Assembly: GCF_026151205.1 (NCBI RefSeq)
Contig: NC_087077.1
Coordinates: forward strand, 1,054,001 to 1,118,000
Direction: 5' to 3'
Source: Bolinopsis microptera
Taxonomy: Eukaryota; Ctenophora; Tentaculata; Lobata; Bolinopsidae
Length of the DNA stretch: 64,000 nucleotides
The notes beneath the pieces were generated by a model. That model saw only the letters and a program-made list of their open reading frames with translations, searched no databases and had not been told where the DNA came from. Below are positions 11,084 through 21,204 of this stretch, one piece after another. Every line of letters begins with the position of its first letter. Position 1 is the stretch's first letter. Position numbers and translations under genes: made by a program.

Positions 11084-11749
11084 CTAGATAATCAAGTTCA
11101 GCACACACAGGAAACTAGCAAGAACAATTCCGCTGGCTTTGCAGTTCAAAGCGTGAGAGTAATGCCCCATATCTCCCCCCTCGTTACCTGCAGTGTCTTT
11201 ATCCTCTTGTGGCGTCTTCCTGTAACCGTTGATTGCATCGTTGTTAGCATTGCTGTAACCACGTATAACTATACCTGCGACTTCTGGATTATCGACGAAG
11301 TATTCAGACCAATCATCATCGGCACACGTATCATCTGACATCAGAAAGTCCAGAACTTCGACATCATTACAATGCATTATTATCCTTGGTCCTCCGACAG
11401 CTATGTAGGCAATGGTCCACACCTTTTCATCTTCATTTGGTAGATTGGTAAACTCAAAAAATTTTGAGTCTGTGCACGGACCTAAACTCCACGCAATGAC
11501 TTCACCAAAATCAATCATAAAATACCGAACATAGTCAGGATCATCCATATCGTCAAAGAATTCGACCCCAATCGAAGTTCTTTCGCCTACTTTACTGTCG
11601 GTCTTAATCTGTATGGATACTGATTCCTTAACATCCAAGACAGGCGATTTTTGAGTGTTACTGAAATCTGATTCGACCATTTCTTCCCACGAGTTTGCTT
11701 TGTTGAGTGATAAGGAAACTATTAGCATTACTGCTAATAAATGGACCAT
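11084..11749 (-). CDS. Secreted, probably GPI-anchored protein of unknown function
   Basis: A 221-residue single-exon frame. Residues 1-20 (MVHLLAVMLIVSLSLNKANS) form a typical signal peptide. The last ~17 residues (GIVLASFLCVLNLII) are hydrophobic and end the protein, as in a GPI-attachment signal or tail anchor. The acidic middle contains VWTIAY, IIMHCNDVEV and a C-A-D-D-D-W motif. The strand-rich pattern recalls farnesoic-acid-O-methyltransferase-like or related extracellular beta-sandwich domains, but that is only a resemblance. A small number of cysteines could form disulfides. No intron is needed within the frame, though a 5' UTR exon could exist. It lies between non-coding DNA and a satellite fragment. 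A genuine gene is likely because of signal peptide, length and codon pattern; the function is unknown. Confidence 0.6.
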   Translation of the reverse strand: MVHLLAVMLIVSLSLNKANSWEEMVESDFSNTQKSPVLDVKESVSIQIKTDSKVGERTSIGVEFFDDMDDPDYVRYFMIDFGEVIAWSLGPCTDSKFFEFTNLPNEDEKVWTIAYIAVGGPRIIMHCNDVEVLDFLMSDDTCADDDWSEYFVDNPEVAGIVIRGYSNANNDAINGYRKTPQEDKDTAGNEGGDMGHYSHALNCKASGIVLASFLCVLNLII

Positions 11750-11864
11750 CTCGCTTATCCTTTTCTCCTAGAAAATGAATATGTTTTAAATTTTCAATTA
11801 AAATGATATAGTTGTACTGCAATTAAAATATTTAGAAAAATTTGTAATATTAGGTAAAAAACAG

Positions 11865-12725
11865 TACGTGTCATCCATCGCGTCGGGCAAACTAATAGTA
11901 ATACTAATAGCCATAGTTGGTTCGTGCGCACTTCGCACTCTTTAAAAACACAACGCACGAAACGATCTAAATTCACACACTTTTTAGTACCTTTAGGGAC
12001 TTTTTACTAAAAAACGCATATACAGTAAAACCCCAATTTACTGCGCCCCGATTCACCACAAACCCCGATATACCGCGGCCATCTCCTTTCCCCCAAATAG
12101 GGCTTAACAAGTATAATGTAAACAAACAAAACCCCGATTTACTGCGAAACCGCGGCCCCGATTTACCGCGGATGTTTCCTTCCCCCAAACTCTGCGGTAA
12201 ATGATCAGGGTTTTACGGTATAAGTACACACACCATCGGACACTTTCACGTCATTTCAATCATTATCTATATCAGCAAATTATTTTTTCGATTTGTTAGT
12301 CACTAATTAGCTAATTATCCAATTCGATGATGATTTAACAAGAAAATTGTCACAGAGTCACAGAGATAACATAATCAACAAAAAAATCCTATCTTATATA
12401 ACTGGATCCTTCTGTTACCTTTACAGTCGGAGATATTTCAAAACTAGGGGCTATCTTACTTATAGTTATTCCTAAGCAAAAGGTAGTGCATATTCATTTT
12501 AAAATTTTGGTATTCAAAATAATGATAATATCGAAATACCAAAATACCAAAATTTTCCAACTTTTTATCATTATGAATACGACTTAATACATATTTTGTG
12601 ATTAGCATGAGTATTGATTAAAATCTAATTTGTATTTTAAAATTCGATTGATTATCATACTACTTTACTACTGATTATCTTACTGTATATATAAAGCGAG
12701 AAGATATACACTTTATACAGTACTA
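11865..12725 (+). repeat. Diverged copy of the satellite unit
   Basis: Aligns to 23228-23850 of array unit 1: GTCATCCATCGCGTCGGGCA, GTTGGTTCGTGCGCACTTC, CCCCGAT(A/T)TACCGCGGCC and ACTGGATCCTTCTGT, ending TATATAAAGCGAGA. It contains an extra copy of the CCCCGATTTACCGCGG motif (about 12130-12170) that the array units lack. Confidence 0.85.
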
Positions 12726-12895
12726 GAAAACCCGCGTGGTCACAGGGAGGAAGCTAATAGTATTTTTTGTTAGTAAGTTTAAATCGCGTCAAAAAATATT
12801 CTACACAAGTACACAACTGAAGATACAGCCAATTATGTTGCTCGTTCTAAACACAGCGTAATATCAACAAAACCGATCAAAATGACGTTAAAACA

Positions 12896-12932
12896 ATCAT
12901 TGCACGTGCACGTACACGTGCACGTGCGACTC
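12896..12932. repeat. Alternating purine-pyrimidine CACGTG-rich tract
   Basis: TGCACGTGCACGTACACGTG and flanking bases alternate purine and pyrimidine and contain several CACGTG palindromes. A shorter similar tract lies at 34367-34382. It could adopt Z-form DNA or serve as E-box clusters; no function can be shown. Confidence 0.5.
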
Positions 12933-13062
12933 ATTCGTACTTCTCATCTTAGGTAATAACATTAACCCTCGCTACCATGGTTACTACACAAGTTCATATT
13001 TTTCGTCTGATTTGCAAAGAGAATTCTCTGAATTATAATATGAAGTCTTTTTTTTTATTAAA

Positions 13063-13195
13063 TACTTTTCAAATTTTACAGAGTACAGCAATAGATGAAT
13101 ATAAAATAGAATCGTTCAAAATATCGCCCCCATCTGTAAAATATGATGGGCACCCAAACACGGTAAACACATAGTGAACTATGTCCGCAGTAACT
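13063..13195 (+). repeat. Duplicated exon-like block E, copy 2
   Basis: Near-identical to 2205-2325, including the TTTTACAG edge and the stretch ending CACGGTAAACACATAG. The frame through it (12977-13174) ends DGHPNTVNT then stop. The first part of that frame (MVTTQVHIFRL...) is not shared by the other copy. Confidence 0.6.
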
Positions 13196-13467
13196 TGGAC
13201 CCATTACATCGAATTAATCTAAATCCAAAAATTTATGAAAAACTATTTAAGAACAAACAAATCCATGGTGAATAACTGTGGATATAGAGTCAAAATTGGT
13301 ATTTCAATACGTCAAATTCCAGATACATTAGATACAGGTCTGAAATGGTCATTAATGTGTGAGAAGGTGTGCGGGTGAAGTGTGATATGATGTTGAAAGT
13401 ATAGGAAGGTAGATAAAAAAATTAATAAAACAAAAATAATAATAATATGGGGAGCAAAGAGACTAGG

Positions 13468-16400
13468 CTAGACTGTTGTTTCACTATCCAATAAACATTT
13501 CCATAGATGCTTAGTGACCTCAGCTTTGAAAAGACTAGTAGACACAATCTGTCTTACCTGTAAAGGGAGTCCATTCCACAGTATATGGGTTCTGTAGAAA
13601 AATGATTTTGCCAGTGGGCTATTTGAGGTACATGTGGTGTGTGAATTCTGACTTAACTTAGGTAAAATTGATGACACAATAGACAGACTGTCGAGGTGGC
13701 AACGTCTTAGTCGAGAAGTGCCCTGATATAAAGAGAGATAGTGAGGCAGCGATACAGGAATTAAATTGTTAAGAACTTTGTGGAAAAAAATAAGATCATT
13801 CAAGTCAAACTTTTGAGACAAAGGGAGAATGTCGACAAGCTTGCACTTTTTGACATATTGCTCAGGTGGATAACTGCGGCCCTCTTCAGACAGAATCCAT
13901 TTAATAGCTCTCTTTTGGAGACTTTCTAATTTATCACTAAGTGATTTATTACAAGGGCGCCAGATTATGGAACAATTTTCGAATTGGCTACGAACCAGGG
14001 AGAGATAAAGCGCCCGGCGACGTTTCTGATCAATGACAATATGGCCATCTCTTCTGACCATACCAAGTTGTTGGCAGGCCTTAGTATAAATTCTGTCGCA
14101 CTGACTATTCCAACTTAGCTTAGGAGTAACATCGACTCCAAGATCTTTTTCTAACTCTACATACACAAGAGGAGAGCCATCAAGATTATATGCGAATGGA
14201 GGAGATAAAGATGGTTTTCCTGAAACAATAAGCACTTTACATTTTGCTGGATGAAATCGCATTTTGTTTCTTAGTGCCCAGTCAGAGAGATAGTCTATAT
14301 CCATTTGTAAATTAGTATTATCAGAAGATGAATGTATTTTACGCCAGATTTTTGTATCATCGGCATACAAAACAATATCAGTATTATCCGAAAGGCCAAG
14401 AGGAATATCATTGATAAACAATACAAAAAGTAAGGGACCAAGAATAGAGCCCTGGGGGACACCAGAATTAACTGAGAGGGTAGATGACATCTCATTACCA
14501 ATAACCACTCTTTGGTAACGGCCTTGAAGGTAATTGGTAAGAAATTTGAGAAGTGTACCATCAATGTTATATAAGGTCTTTAGCTTATGAAGAAGGATAT
14601 CATGATTTACAGAATCAAATGCCTTAGCAAAATCAAAATACACAACATGATTGATAATGTTTTCGTTAAGAGACAATGCCAGGCTATCACAAAAGTCAAC
14701 CATATTGGTTGTGCATGACTTGTGCTCTAGAAAACCATGCTGCCTGGAATCAAGAAGGGTACTTGTCAAAGAAAGCAGTTTACGTTTAACAATGCGCTCA
14801 AAAACTTTCATGACTAAACAAGTAAGGGATATTGGTCTATAGTTTTCAACCTCACTTTTCTTACCTTTCTTAAATATTGGGACAACATTTGCAAGTTTCC
14901 ATTCTTGTGGAATGTAGCCGCTGTTGTAAGATCCACGAAAAATGCATGTTAGAGGGTAAGCTAAACCTACGGAACAATTTTTGAGAATTTTACCGTGTAT
15001 GCCATCTGGTCCCTGGGCTTTATTTGAATTAATATTTGAAAGAAGCTTACGAACATCCCGATGATCGAAGTCAATATCAAAATCAACATCATTGACGTAG
15101 GAGATGTCAGTGTCATAAAGTGAAGGATCCGAAAACTGGTTATAAAAGAAAGAATTGAAAAGTTCAGCTTGAGCTTTGGGTTTGAACCGAAGCTGTCCAG
15201 AATAACTAACACAATTAGGAATACGGCAGGAGTTAGATTTATACTTAACATGTGACCAAAACTTCTTAGTTATAAGCGCTGGATCATCACTATTGAAAAG
15301 ATTGTCTCTTATTTTGGCTGATGAGAGCCTCTTAAAATCTTTACGGCTAGTAACAAACTTTAACTCATCAGAAATAGAACCAGAAATTTTAAATTTAGCT
15401 CTGAGTCTATCTTTTTTACGGCATGAAGAAAAAAGTTCACTGTCGAACCACGGGGGTTGAAACTCTGATTTAATAGTTACTTTAGGAATATGTATATCAA
15501 CTAAATTCATAATGCAGTCTTTAACTAACTTCCAAGACGAATCAGGATCTAGGCATTCTAGGACTTGCCAATTAATCGAGCATAATTCACGATTAATCAT
15601 GTCCCAGTTTGCTTTCTTATAATTATAGATTTTACGTTTAGGAGTTTTCTTGCGGGAAAAGGAGCTTTTAATTGAAAAAGTGACAGGAAAATGATCAGAT
15701 TTGCACACGGAATGAGGATCACAGACATTCAAGTTATCGATTGTGTTATCATAATTACTGAGAAGAATGTCTAATGTATTACCACTTTTATGGGTGGGTG
15801 GTGTGATCAACTGGGAGAGAGAAAGATCACTGAAAGAATCTATGAAGGATTGCTCAATAGGCACGGTACTGGATGAAGATAGCCAGTCTGTATGGGGGAG
15901 ATTAAAATCACCAATAACATAGATTTTAGGGGGATTCTTTTTGGAAACTAGCTTGCGAATATAACTAACTATGACATCATGATTAGGTAACCCAAGAGTT
16001 CCTACTCTATAACAAGTACAGATTACAATACTCTCTTTGTTAGGAAAAGCAATTTTAACGGCAAGCATTTCTGCACCTAGGCTAACTGGTAGTCGGGTTG
16101 TAGTGGCATCGAGATCAGACCGAACAGCCAAAAGAACACCACCTCCATTTTCCCTAAACTTTTTAGGGTTATTAGGATCTTGAGGATGAGTCTTTCTCGT
16201 GCGGTCATTGCGGAAGATTTCATATTGAGAAGAAGGAAAGATTTCGTTGCTAGAAATAGATTTTTTGAGCCAAGTCTCATTTAGGGCAATTATGTCAGGC
16301 TGCTCTATGTTAGCAAAGGATTGAAGTTCGGAAATCTTATTACCATCAAGAAGGGGATGGGAGGAGCTGAGGTTACTGAAAGGAATAAGACCTTGGACAT

Positions 16401-16983
16401 TTTGGTAGAGTACAGATAGGGAGTTGGGACCTGGATTAAGCATAGAAGGATTAACAAGAGTTATCAAAAGAAAGTTAAGAGAGAAAACCCAAAGAATGAA
16501 TAAAGATACTAGACGCCTGAGGCGGCTGGAATACTTGACTCTATTCATCTTACCAGGGAGAAGAACATTTCTTATAAACCATGAGGAGATAATTACAAAG
16601 AAAAGTTTGATGTGGGAGCAAGCAAGAAATGGTATAAGATAACGTGGGCTGTCAAGGAGTAGAGAGGAATGAATATTAGAATCTAGGGGGAATACGGTGT
16701 TCATGGACCTAGTTGTGGAGAGAAGAATTGGGAGAAGGTAAGTCATGATGAGAGAATAGAAAAGAAACATATGATCATGAGAATTGTGGTTGATGTGTGG
16801 AGTGTATGGGGACTTGAATGTGTAAATTTTGTTAGGTATAAACGTGTTGATATGTATATGTGCATTTCTTGACTGTGTACGAGGCCTTTTGCATGCAAAA
16901 AGACCTATTCTTAGTCTAAACGATTCATTGTCTAACATATGGGAAAATGGGCAGTGACCGAATGTACCTGAAATAGGAGGCAT
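13468..16983 (-). CDS. LINE ORF2: APE-type endonuclease plus reverse transcriptase
   Basis: A 1171-residue polyprotein. The endonuclease/exonuclease/phosphatase domain starts near residue 190 (SVLYQNVQGL) and shows IIALNETWLKKS, GGGVLLAVRSD, VIGDFNLPHTDW (about 358) and SDHFPVTF (about 428), the conserved catalytic blocks. The RT domain shows NYRPISLT, motif A FDFAKAFDSVNHD (about 780), motif B SGVPQGSILGPLLF (about 843) and catalytic YADD (about 873), followed by a thumb and a cysteine-poor C-terminus (LWNGLP). The first ~180 residues contain hydrophobic stretches and may not all be translated; a LNPGP motif near residue 182 lies just before the endonuclease domain. All key residues are present, so the protein is probably active or recently so. 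Confidence 0.92.
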   Translation of the reverse strand: MPPISGTFGHCPFSHMLDNESFRLRIGLFACKRPRTQSRNAHIHINTFIPNKIYTFKSPYTPHINHNSHDHMFLFYSLIMTYLLPILLSTTRSMNTVFPLDSNIHSSLLLDSPRYLIPFLACSHIKLFFVIISSWFIRNVLLPGKMNRVKYSSRLRRLVSLFILWVFSLNFLLITLVNPSMLNPGPNSLSVLYQNVQGLIPFSNLSSSHPLLDGNKISELQSFANIEQPDIIALNETWLKKSISSNEIFPSSQYEIFRNDRTRKTHPQDPNNPKKFRENGGGVLLAVRSDLDATTTRLPVSLGAEMLAVKIAFPNKESIVICTCYRVGTLGLPNHDVIVSYIRKLVSKKNPPKIYVIGDFNLPHTDWLSSSSTVPIEQSFIDSFSDLSLSQLITPPTHKSGNTLDILLSNYDNTIDNLNVCDPHSVCKSDHFPVTFSIKSSFSRKKTPKRKIYNYKKANWDMINRELCSINWQVLECLDPDSSWKLVKDCIMNLVDIHIPKVTIKSEFQPPWFDSELFSSCRKKDRLRAKFKISGSISDELKFVTSRKDFKRLSSAKIRDNLFNSDDPALITKKFWSHVKYKSNSCRIPNCVSYSGQLRFKPKAQAELFNSFFYNQFSDPSLYDTDISYVNDVDFDIDFDHRDVRKLLSNINSNKAQGPDGIHGKILKNCSVGLAYPLTCIFRGSYNSGYIPQEWKLANVVPIFKKGKKSEVENYRPISLTCLVMKVFERIVKRKLLSLTSTLLDSRQHGFLEHKSCTTNMVDFCDSLALSLNENIINHVVYFDFAKAFDSVNHDILLHKLKTLYNIDGTLLKFLTNYLQGRYQRVVIGNEMSSTLSVNSGVPQGSILGPLLFVLFINDIPLGLSDNTDIVLYADDTKIWRKIHSSSDNTNLQMDIDYLSDWALRNKMRFHPAKCKVLIVSGKPSLSPPFAYNLDGSPLVYVELEKDLGVDVTPKLSWNSQCDRIYTKACQQLGMVRRDGHIVIDQKRRRALYLSLVRSQFENCSIIWRPCNKSLSDKLESLQKRAIKWILSEEGRSYPPEQYVKKCKLVDILPLSQKFDLNDLIFFHKVLNNLIPVSLPHYLSLYQGTSRLRRCHLDSLSIVSSILPKLSQNSHTTCTSNSPLAKSFFYRTHILWNGLPLQVRQIVSTSLFKAEVTKHLWKCLLDSETTV

Positions 16984-17080
16984 AAAATTGAGAAAAAGAT
17001 TAAATCAGAGATTTGTTTGAGTTTTAATTTTAGGCGCAACGTCTTAATCAGAATATTAAATGAAAGAAAAGATCAAAGAT

Positions 17081-17734
17081 TTAAATTCCCAGAAAATTAT
17101 TTACAACCCTGTCAAAACTGTGTTCGTTTACAACAAACTTAAGCCAAGTGGACAATAAACCTACTCCTCTCATGTTGAGATGAAGCCAATCATGGTATAG
17201 AAGTTCATTACAGGATCTAAAGTCTCGAGTTAAAAAGTCTGAGAAACAGTCTAAGAACACGCAATTATTATTTAGGCATAAGTCTTTAAGTAGATTATTA
17301 AAATCTAGAACATTCTTTGCTATGTAGGAATATAAACACTTAATAGGAAGACAACATTGGATAATTATAATTGCAGCGGGAAATAACTGCTTAGTGGTGT
17401 CAATTAAGTCATTAAGATACTTCCTAAGGAACTGAATCCCATACTTAGAATGTTTTATGTCATTTGTACCAACACTCAATATAATCTTTTCAATATCGTC
17501 AGCTTCTGCAGCTGCATGAGTTTTATGAAAATGCTGAATATTTTCAGTGATATCTCTAATTTTTGCACCACTTTGGGACACATTGATTACTTTCCTTCCC
17601 CGGAATCCCAACTTATTTGTCCGTACGAGTTTTGTCATTGACGTACCAAACAGGACAGTGGTTTTTCTGCTCTTCGGTTTTCTTGGAGCATTTCGGTAGT
17701 AAAGGGTCGGTGTTGAGGTGGTGGTGGGCGGCAT
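17081..17734 (-). CDS. LINE ORF1: SGNH-hydrolase (esterase-like) protein
   Basis: 217 residues. A basic N-terminus (NAPRKPKSRKTT) is followed by VLFGTSMTKLV (GDS-like block I with the nucleophile Ser), ILSVGTNDIKHS (block III, G-x-N-D) and HDWLHLNMRG (block V, D-x-x-H). This is the order of a complete SGNH esterase fold. Such ORF1 proteins in CR1-type LINEs are thought to take part in ribonucleoprotein formation or membrane interaction. The ORF is unbroken and sits immediately upstream of ORF2. Its start codon is fewer than 140 bases from the opposing RT frame. Confidence 0.85.
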   Translation of the reverse strand: MPPTTTSTPTLYYRNAPRKPKSRKTTVLFGTSMTKLVRTNKLGFRGRKVINVSQSGAKIRDITENIQHFHKTHAAAEADDIEKIILSVGTNDIKHSKYGIQFLRKYLNDLIDTTKQLFPAAIIIIQCCLPIKCLYSYIAKNVLDFNNLLKDLCLNNNCVFLDCFSDFLTRDFRSCNELLYHDWLHLNMRGVGLLSTWLKFVVNEHSFDRVVNNFLGI

Positions 17735-17774
17735 AGGAATTTTTTGTCAAAAATTAATTTTATGAAGGAAATCC

Positions 17775-17794
17775 ACGTTTTTCTGCAAAAACGT
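17775..17794. repeat. Near-palindrome ACGTTTTTCTGCAAAAACGT between two retroelements
   Basis: An 8-bp stem (ACGTTTTT/AAAAACGT) around a 4-base loop. It sits between the divergent start regions of the minus LINE and the plus RT element. The 31-base surround, starting CCACGTTTTTCTGCAAAAAC and ending TCCATTCGTA, recurs in repeat S at 33612 and, reversed, near 2460-2492. Confidence 0.75.
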
Positions 17795-17866
17795 CCATTC
17801 GTACTAGTGTAATTTTGTTTGAGTTGCTTTTTTTCATTCATTGGACAGTACTCTCCTTTGAATGAA

Positions 17867-20745
17867 ATGCTGGAATCGTGCCAGGTTTCAGACACAGCGA
17901 TTCGAATACATCAACGGACTCCGTATTTACCATCTCCAATCAAAAGTGAGCATGATGAAATACCAGCAGAATGTACGGAGTTTAAAGAACAAATGGACAG
18001 TTGCTATGAGGAAATTGTACATTGGAAAAAGAATATTTTTGAGCCCCCAACATGTAAGATAGGGAGGGAATTTGTAAAGGAATTATCTACGTGGCTTGAA
18101 CATTTTAATATGGGATCAGTTTATCAGTGTTCATCTATCAAAACATTTATTGTCCTTCCTGCTTTGCTTCTGCAAAAGCCATCCGCAAAAAGTAAAAAAG
18201 CTGAACATAAAGTCCTGTTGAAAAAACGGTTAGAATTATGGAAGCAGGGGAATATTTCTGCACTCATGAGGGAAGCAAGAACTATACAGCGACAACTAGC
18301 GAGGAGCTCTCGGAAGCAAGAAAAAGATTGTGCGAGAACATTTGCCAACCTCATGTTTGAAGGGAAAGTCAGCTCTGCGGTGCGCATGTTGTGTGATAAC
18401 GATAATAAAGGAATACTAGAAATGTCTACAGAGACTATGGACCAGCTTTTGAAGAAGCATCCAGAACCAATGCCTATAGTGGAGAATAGTTTACTTTTTG
18501 GACCGATTGAAGAAATAGAAGAATCGTTGTTTTATAATATAGATGAAACAATGGTATTTAGGGCAGCAAAATTTACTAACGGGTCTGCTGGACCATCACA
18601 AACTGATGCTGATTTTTTTAGATTCATTTTGACGCATAAGAATTTTAAAGACGAAGGAAAGAAACTGAGAGATGAGATTGCTAAGTTTGCAAGGTTGATC
18701 GCATCAAAACTGTATAATCCTGATCTGTTAGACTCTTACGTTAACAGTAGACTCATACCGCTTAACAAGTGCCCAGGGGTTAGGCCAATAGGAATTGGGG
18801 AAACCTTTAGACGAATAGTGGGAAAATGTTTGAGTTGGGAATTGAAAACAGCCATCCAAGTTGCTGCTGGACCACTGCAGGTTTGTACAGGACTAAAAAG
18901 TGGTTCGGAAGCTGCAGTGCATTACATGCGAGAGCAATTCGAAACAGAATCTGCGGAAGCGGTGATTTTAGTTGACGCCAGTAACACTTTCAATTCTGTT
19001 AACAGACAAGCTCTCTTACACAACGTGAGAGTACTATGCCCGGAGTTAAGCTTGATTGCAATCAACATGTACCGGAAACCTTGCCGGCTATTTGTTGGGG
19101 GAGCTGAAATCCCAAGTCGGGAGGGTACAACCCAGGGCGATAACCTGGCAATGTCGCTCTTTGCCATTGCAACTTTACCAGTACTACGAAAATTAGAAGA
19201 TCACGAAAAAGTGGCACAAGTATGGTTAGCAGATGACGCCACAGGAGTGGGTACTCTTCACGCACTTTTAGGCTGGTGGAAAGATATAATTGAAGAAGGA
19301 CTTAAGTATGGCTACTTCGTGAACCAGGAGAAATCTTGCTTAATCCTGAAAAATCCTGAACATTTAAATTTAGCTCAGGAAATATTTTCCGAATGCAATA
19401 TAGATATCAGAATAGATGGTCAAAGACATTTAGGAGCTGTGCTGGGGACTCCTGAATTCAAAGATACCTACATTAACAACCTTGTAGTTGAGTGGAGTGA
19501 TATGCTAAAAAAGTTAGTACAGTTTGCCAAATCACAGCCTCAGGCAGCCTACGCTTGTTTTACGCACGGTGTCCGCCACAAATTTACATATTTTATGAGG
19601 ACACTAGATATCAGCTCTTATATGGGCCCTCTTGACAAAATAATCACTCATGAGCTTATTCCAACTATATTTGGCTGTCCAGTATCTCCTATACACCGAG
19701 AGCTTATATCATTACCATTAAAGAACGGAGGTATGGGAATGCCACAGTTGGAGTATCTAGCGAAAAGAGAACATGCTGCATCGCTTTTGGTAACCCGGGG
19801 ACTGGTCAATTCCATGAAAGGCAAATCTCTTGCTGCAACCGACACGGAATCGACAGAAGAGCTCCAAGACATGTTAAAACAGCGTGTTTTGGAATATAAA
19901 GAACAACAAGAGGAGATACTTAAAAAGGTTGATAAGAAGACTGCAAGGGTTTTGGAGCAGATTAGCGAACCAGGGAGCTCAAATTGGCTCTCATGTTTAC
20001 CACTTAGAAAACATGGTTTCGTTCTAAATAAATCTGAATTCAGGGATTCAATCAGATTGCGGTACAACTTAGATCTGGATCGTTTGCCATCACAATGTCC
20101 ATGCGGAAAAACGTTTGATGTGAACCATTCTCTAAATTGCCATCTTGGTGGCTACATCATTATCAGACACAACGAAATTAGGATTTTTTAGCTGGCTTGC
20201 TGAACACTGTTTGCTCGGACGTGGAAGTTGAACCTCAGCTTCAAGAACTAGAAGGAGAGCAGTTCAAGAGGTCCTCAACACTAACGGGTGACCAGGCAAG
20301 ACCCGATATTAGAGCTCGTGGTTTCTATAGGCCGGGCCAAGTGGCTTTTTTCGATGTTAAGGTAATTAATCCTAATTCTAATTCCTACCTTCAACATTCG
20401 ACAAAGAGGACCATGGAGAACGCCGAGAGACAGAAAACACGATGCTACAACGAGAGAATACTTAATGTAGAGCACGGGTCATTCGCTCCATTAATTTATT
20501 CAGTAACGGGTGGCATGGGACCTCAAGCCAGGACATTTGAGAAACTGCTTTGCAACAAACTTGCTTATAAGAAGAAGCAGAATTACAACGATATTATAAA
20601 TTATTATCGGTGTAAATTATCATTTTTAATTAGGAAATTAATTTTATTGTGTATTAGAGGATCAAGAAATACCTCAAACAAAACTTACGAATTATCTAAC
20701 ATGGATGATTTAGAATTTAACTCTTTCGAATCGAAAGTCAACTAA
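17867..20745 (+). pseudogene. RT with C-terminal restriction-like endonuclease, one frameshift
   Basis: The first frame (first ATG at 17867) gives a 774-residue RT protein with GSAGPSQTDADFFRF, CPGVRPIGIGE, motif A VILVDASNTFNSVN, motif B EGTTQGDNLAMS and motif C WLADDATGVG. The usual YADD tyrosine is replaced by Leu. Near 20100 follows a CPCG...H...C zinc-binding motif. At about 20181 the frame must step back one base: AGG-ATTTTTT in place of the family's R-D/E-F continuation. The second frame then gives VCSDVEVEPQLQ, a PD-(D/E)XK-like core (RPDIRARGFYRPGQVAFFDVKV within 20303-20368) and VEHGSFAPLIYSVTGGMG. This family is widespread in marine invertebrate genomes. A true -1 frameshift at a run of T is less likely than a one-base deletion. 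The 5' end is undefined. Confidence 0.85.
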
Positions 20746-20749
20746 TTTT

Positions 20750-21204
20750 TTCAGTCCCATGGACTGGGTTTTATTTTTGCAATGATGATGTTCATAATAT
20801 ATAACCTGTAATACTATTCTGTATATATTTAATTTCGTTTTCCAAAAAAAAAAAATTTGCATATTCATTTATTGCTTGTTAAATTTGTTTTTTGTGTTTA
20901 ATTTACGATTATTTGTGTTTGAGATTCTGTGATTAAATTTATTTTGTTGATTATAATGTTGTGATATTGCATAATTTATTGTAAATGTAATATATGTTTC
21001 AGAAAATTATGTAATGTAACGCGATGGAAGTTCTTTAAGCGGGCAATTCCAGTCCAAACCCTGGAAACATGACATGAAAGATTTGTTTTACTTGTTGCAT
21101 GAATTAAAGCACTAATAGACTAGTAATAACTGTATCTTAACTTAAAACCATAAAACTTTACAACAGTACTGTCCGTTGTAGTACTAGTAGACGTTGGGGA
21201 AAGA
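20750..21204. other. AT-rich flank of the RT element
   Basis: Begins with CAGTCCCATGGACTGGGTT, a near-palindrome that could be the element's 3' UTR hairpin, followed by an A-run near 20846 and a T-rich stretch. No gene seen. Confidence 0.45.

Larger units (their letters stand above)
13390..17745 (-). mobile_element. CR1-like non-LTR retrotransposon, apparently coding-complete
   Basis: Two ORFs in LINE order on minus: an SGNH-esterase ORF1 (17081-17734) and, 97 bases downstream, a 1171-residue endonuclease/RT ORF2 (13468-16983). Esterase-type ORF1 proteins are known from CR1-group LINEs. Neither ORF is interrupted, which implies recent insertion. The 3' end lies in the A/T-rich stretch near 13400-13440 (minus). 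I could not fix the exact ends or find a target duplication. The 5' end lies within about 100 bases of another retroelement on the opposite strand. Confidence 0.85.
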
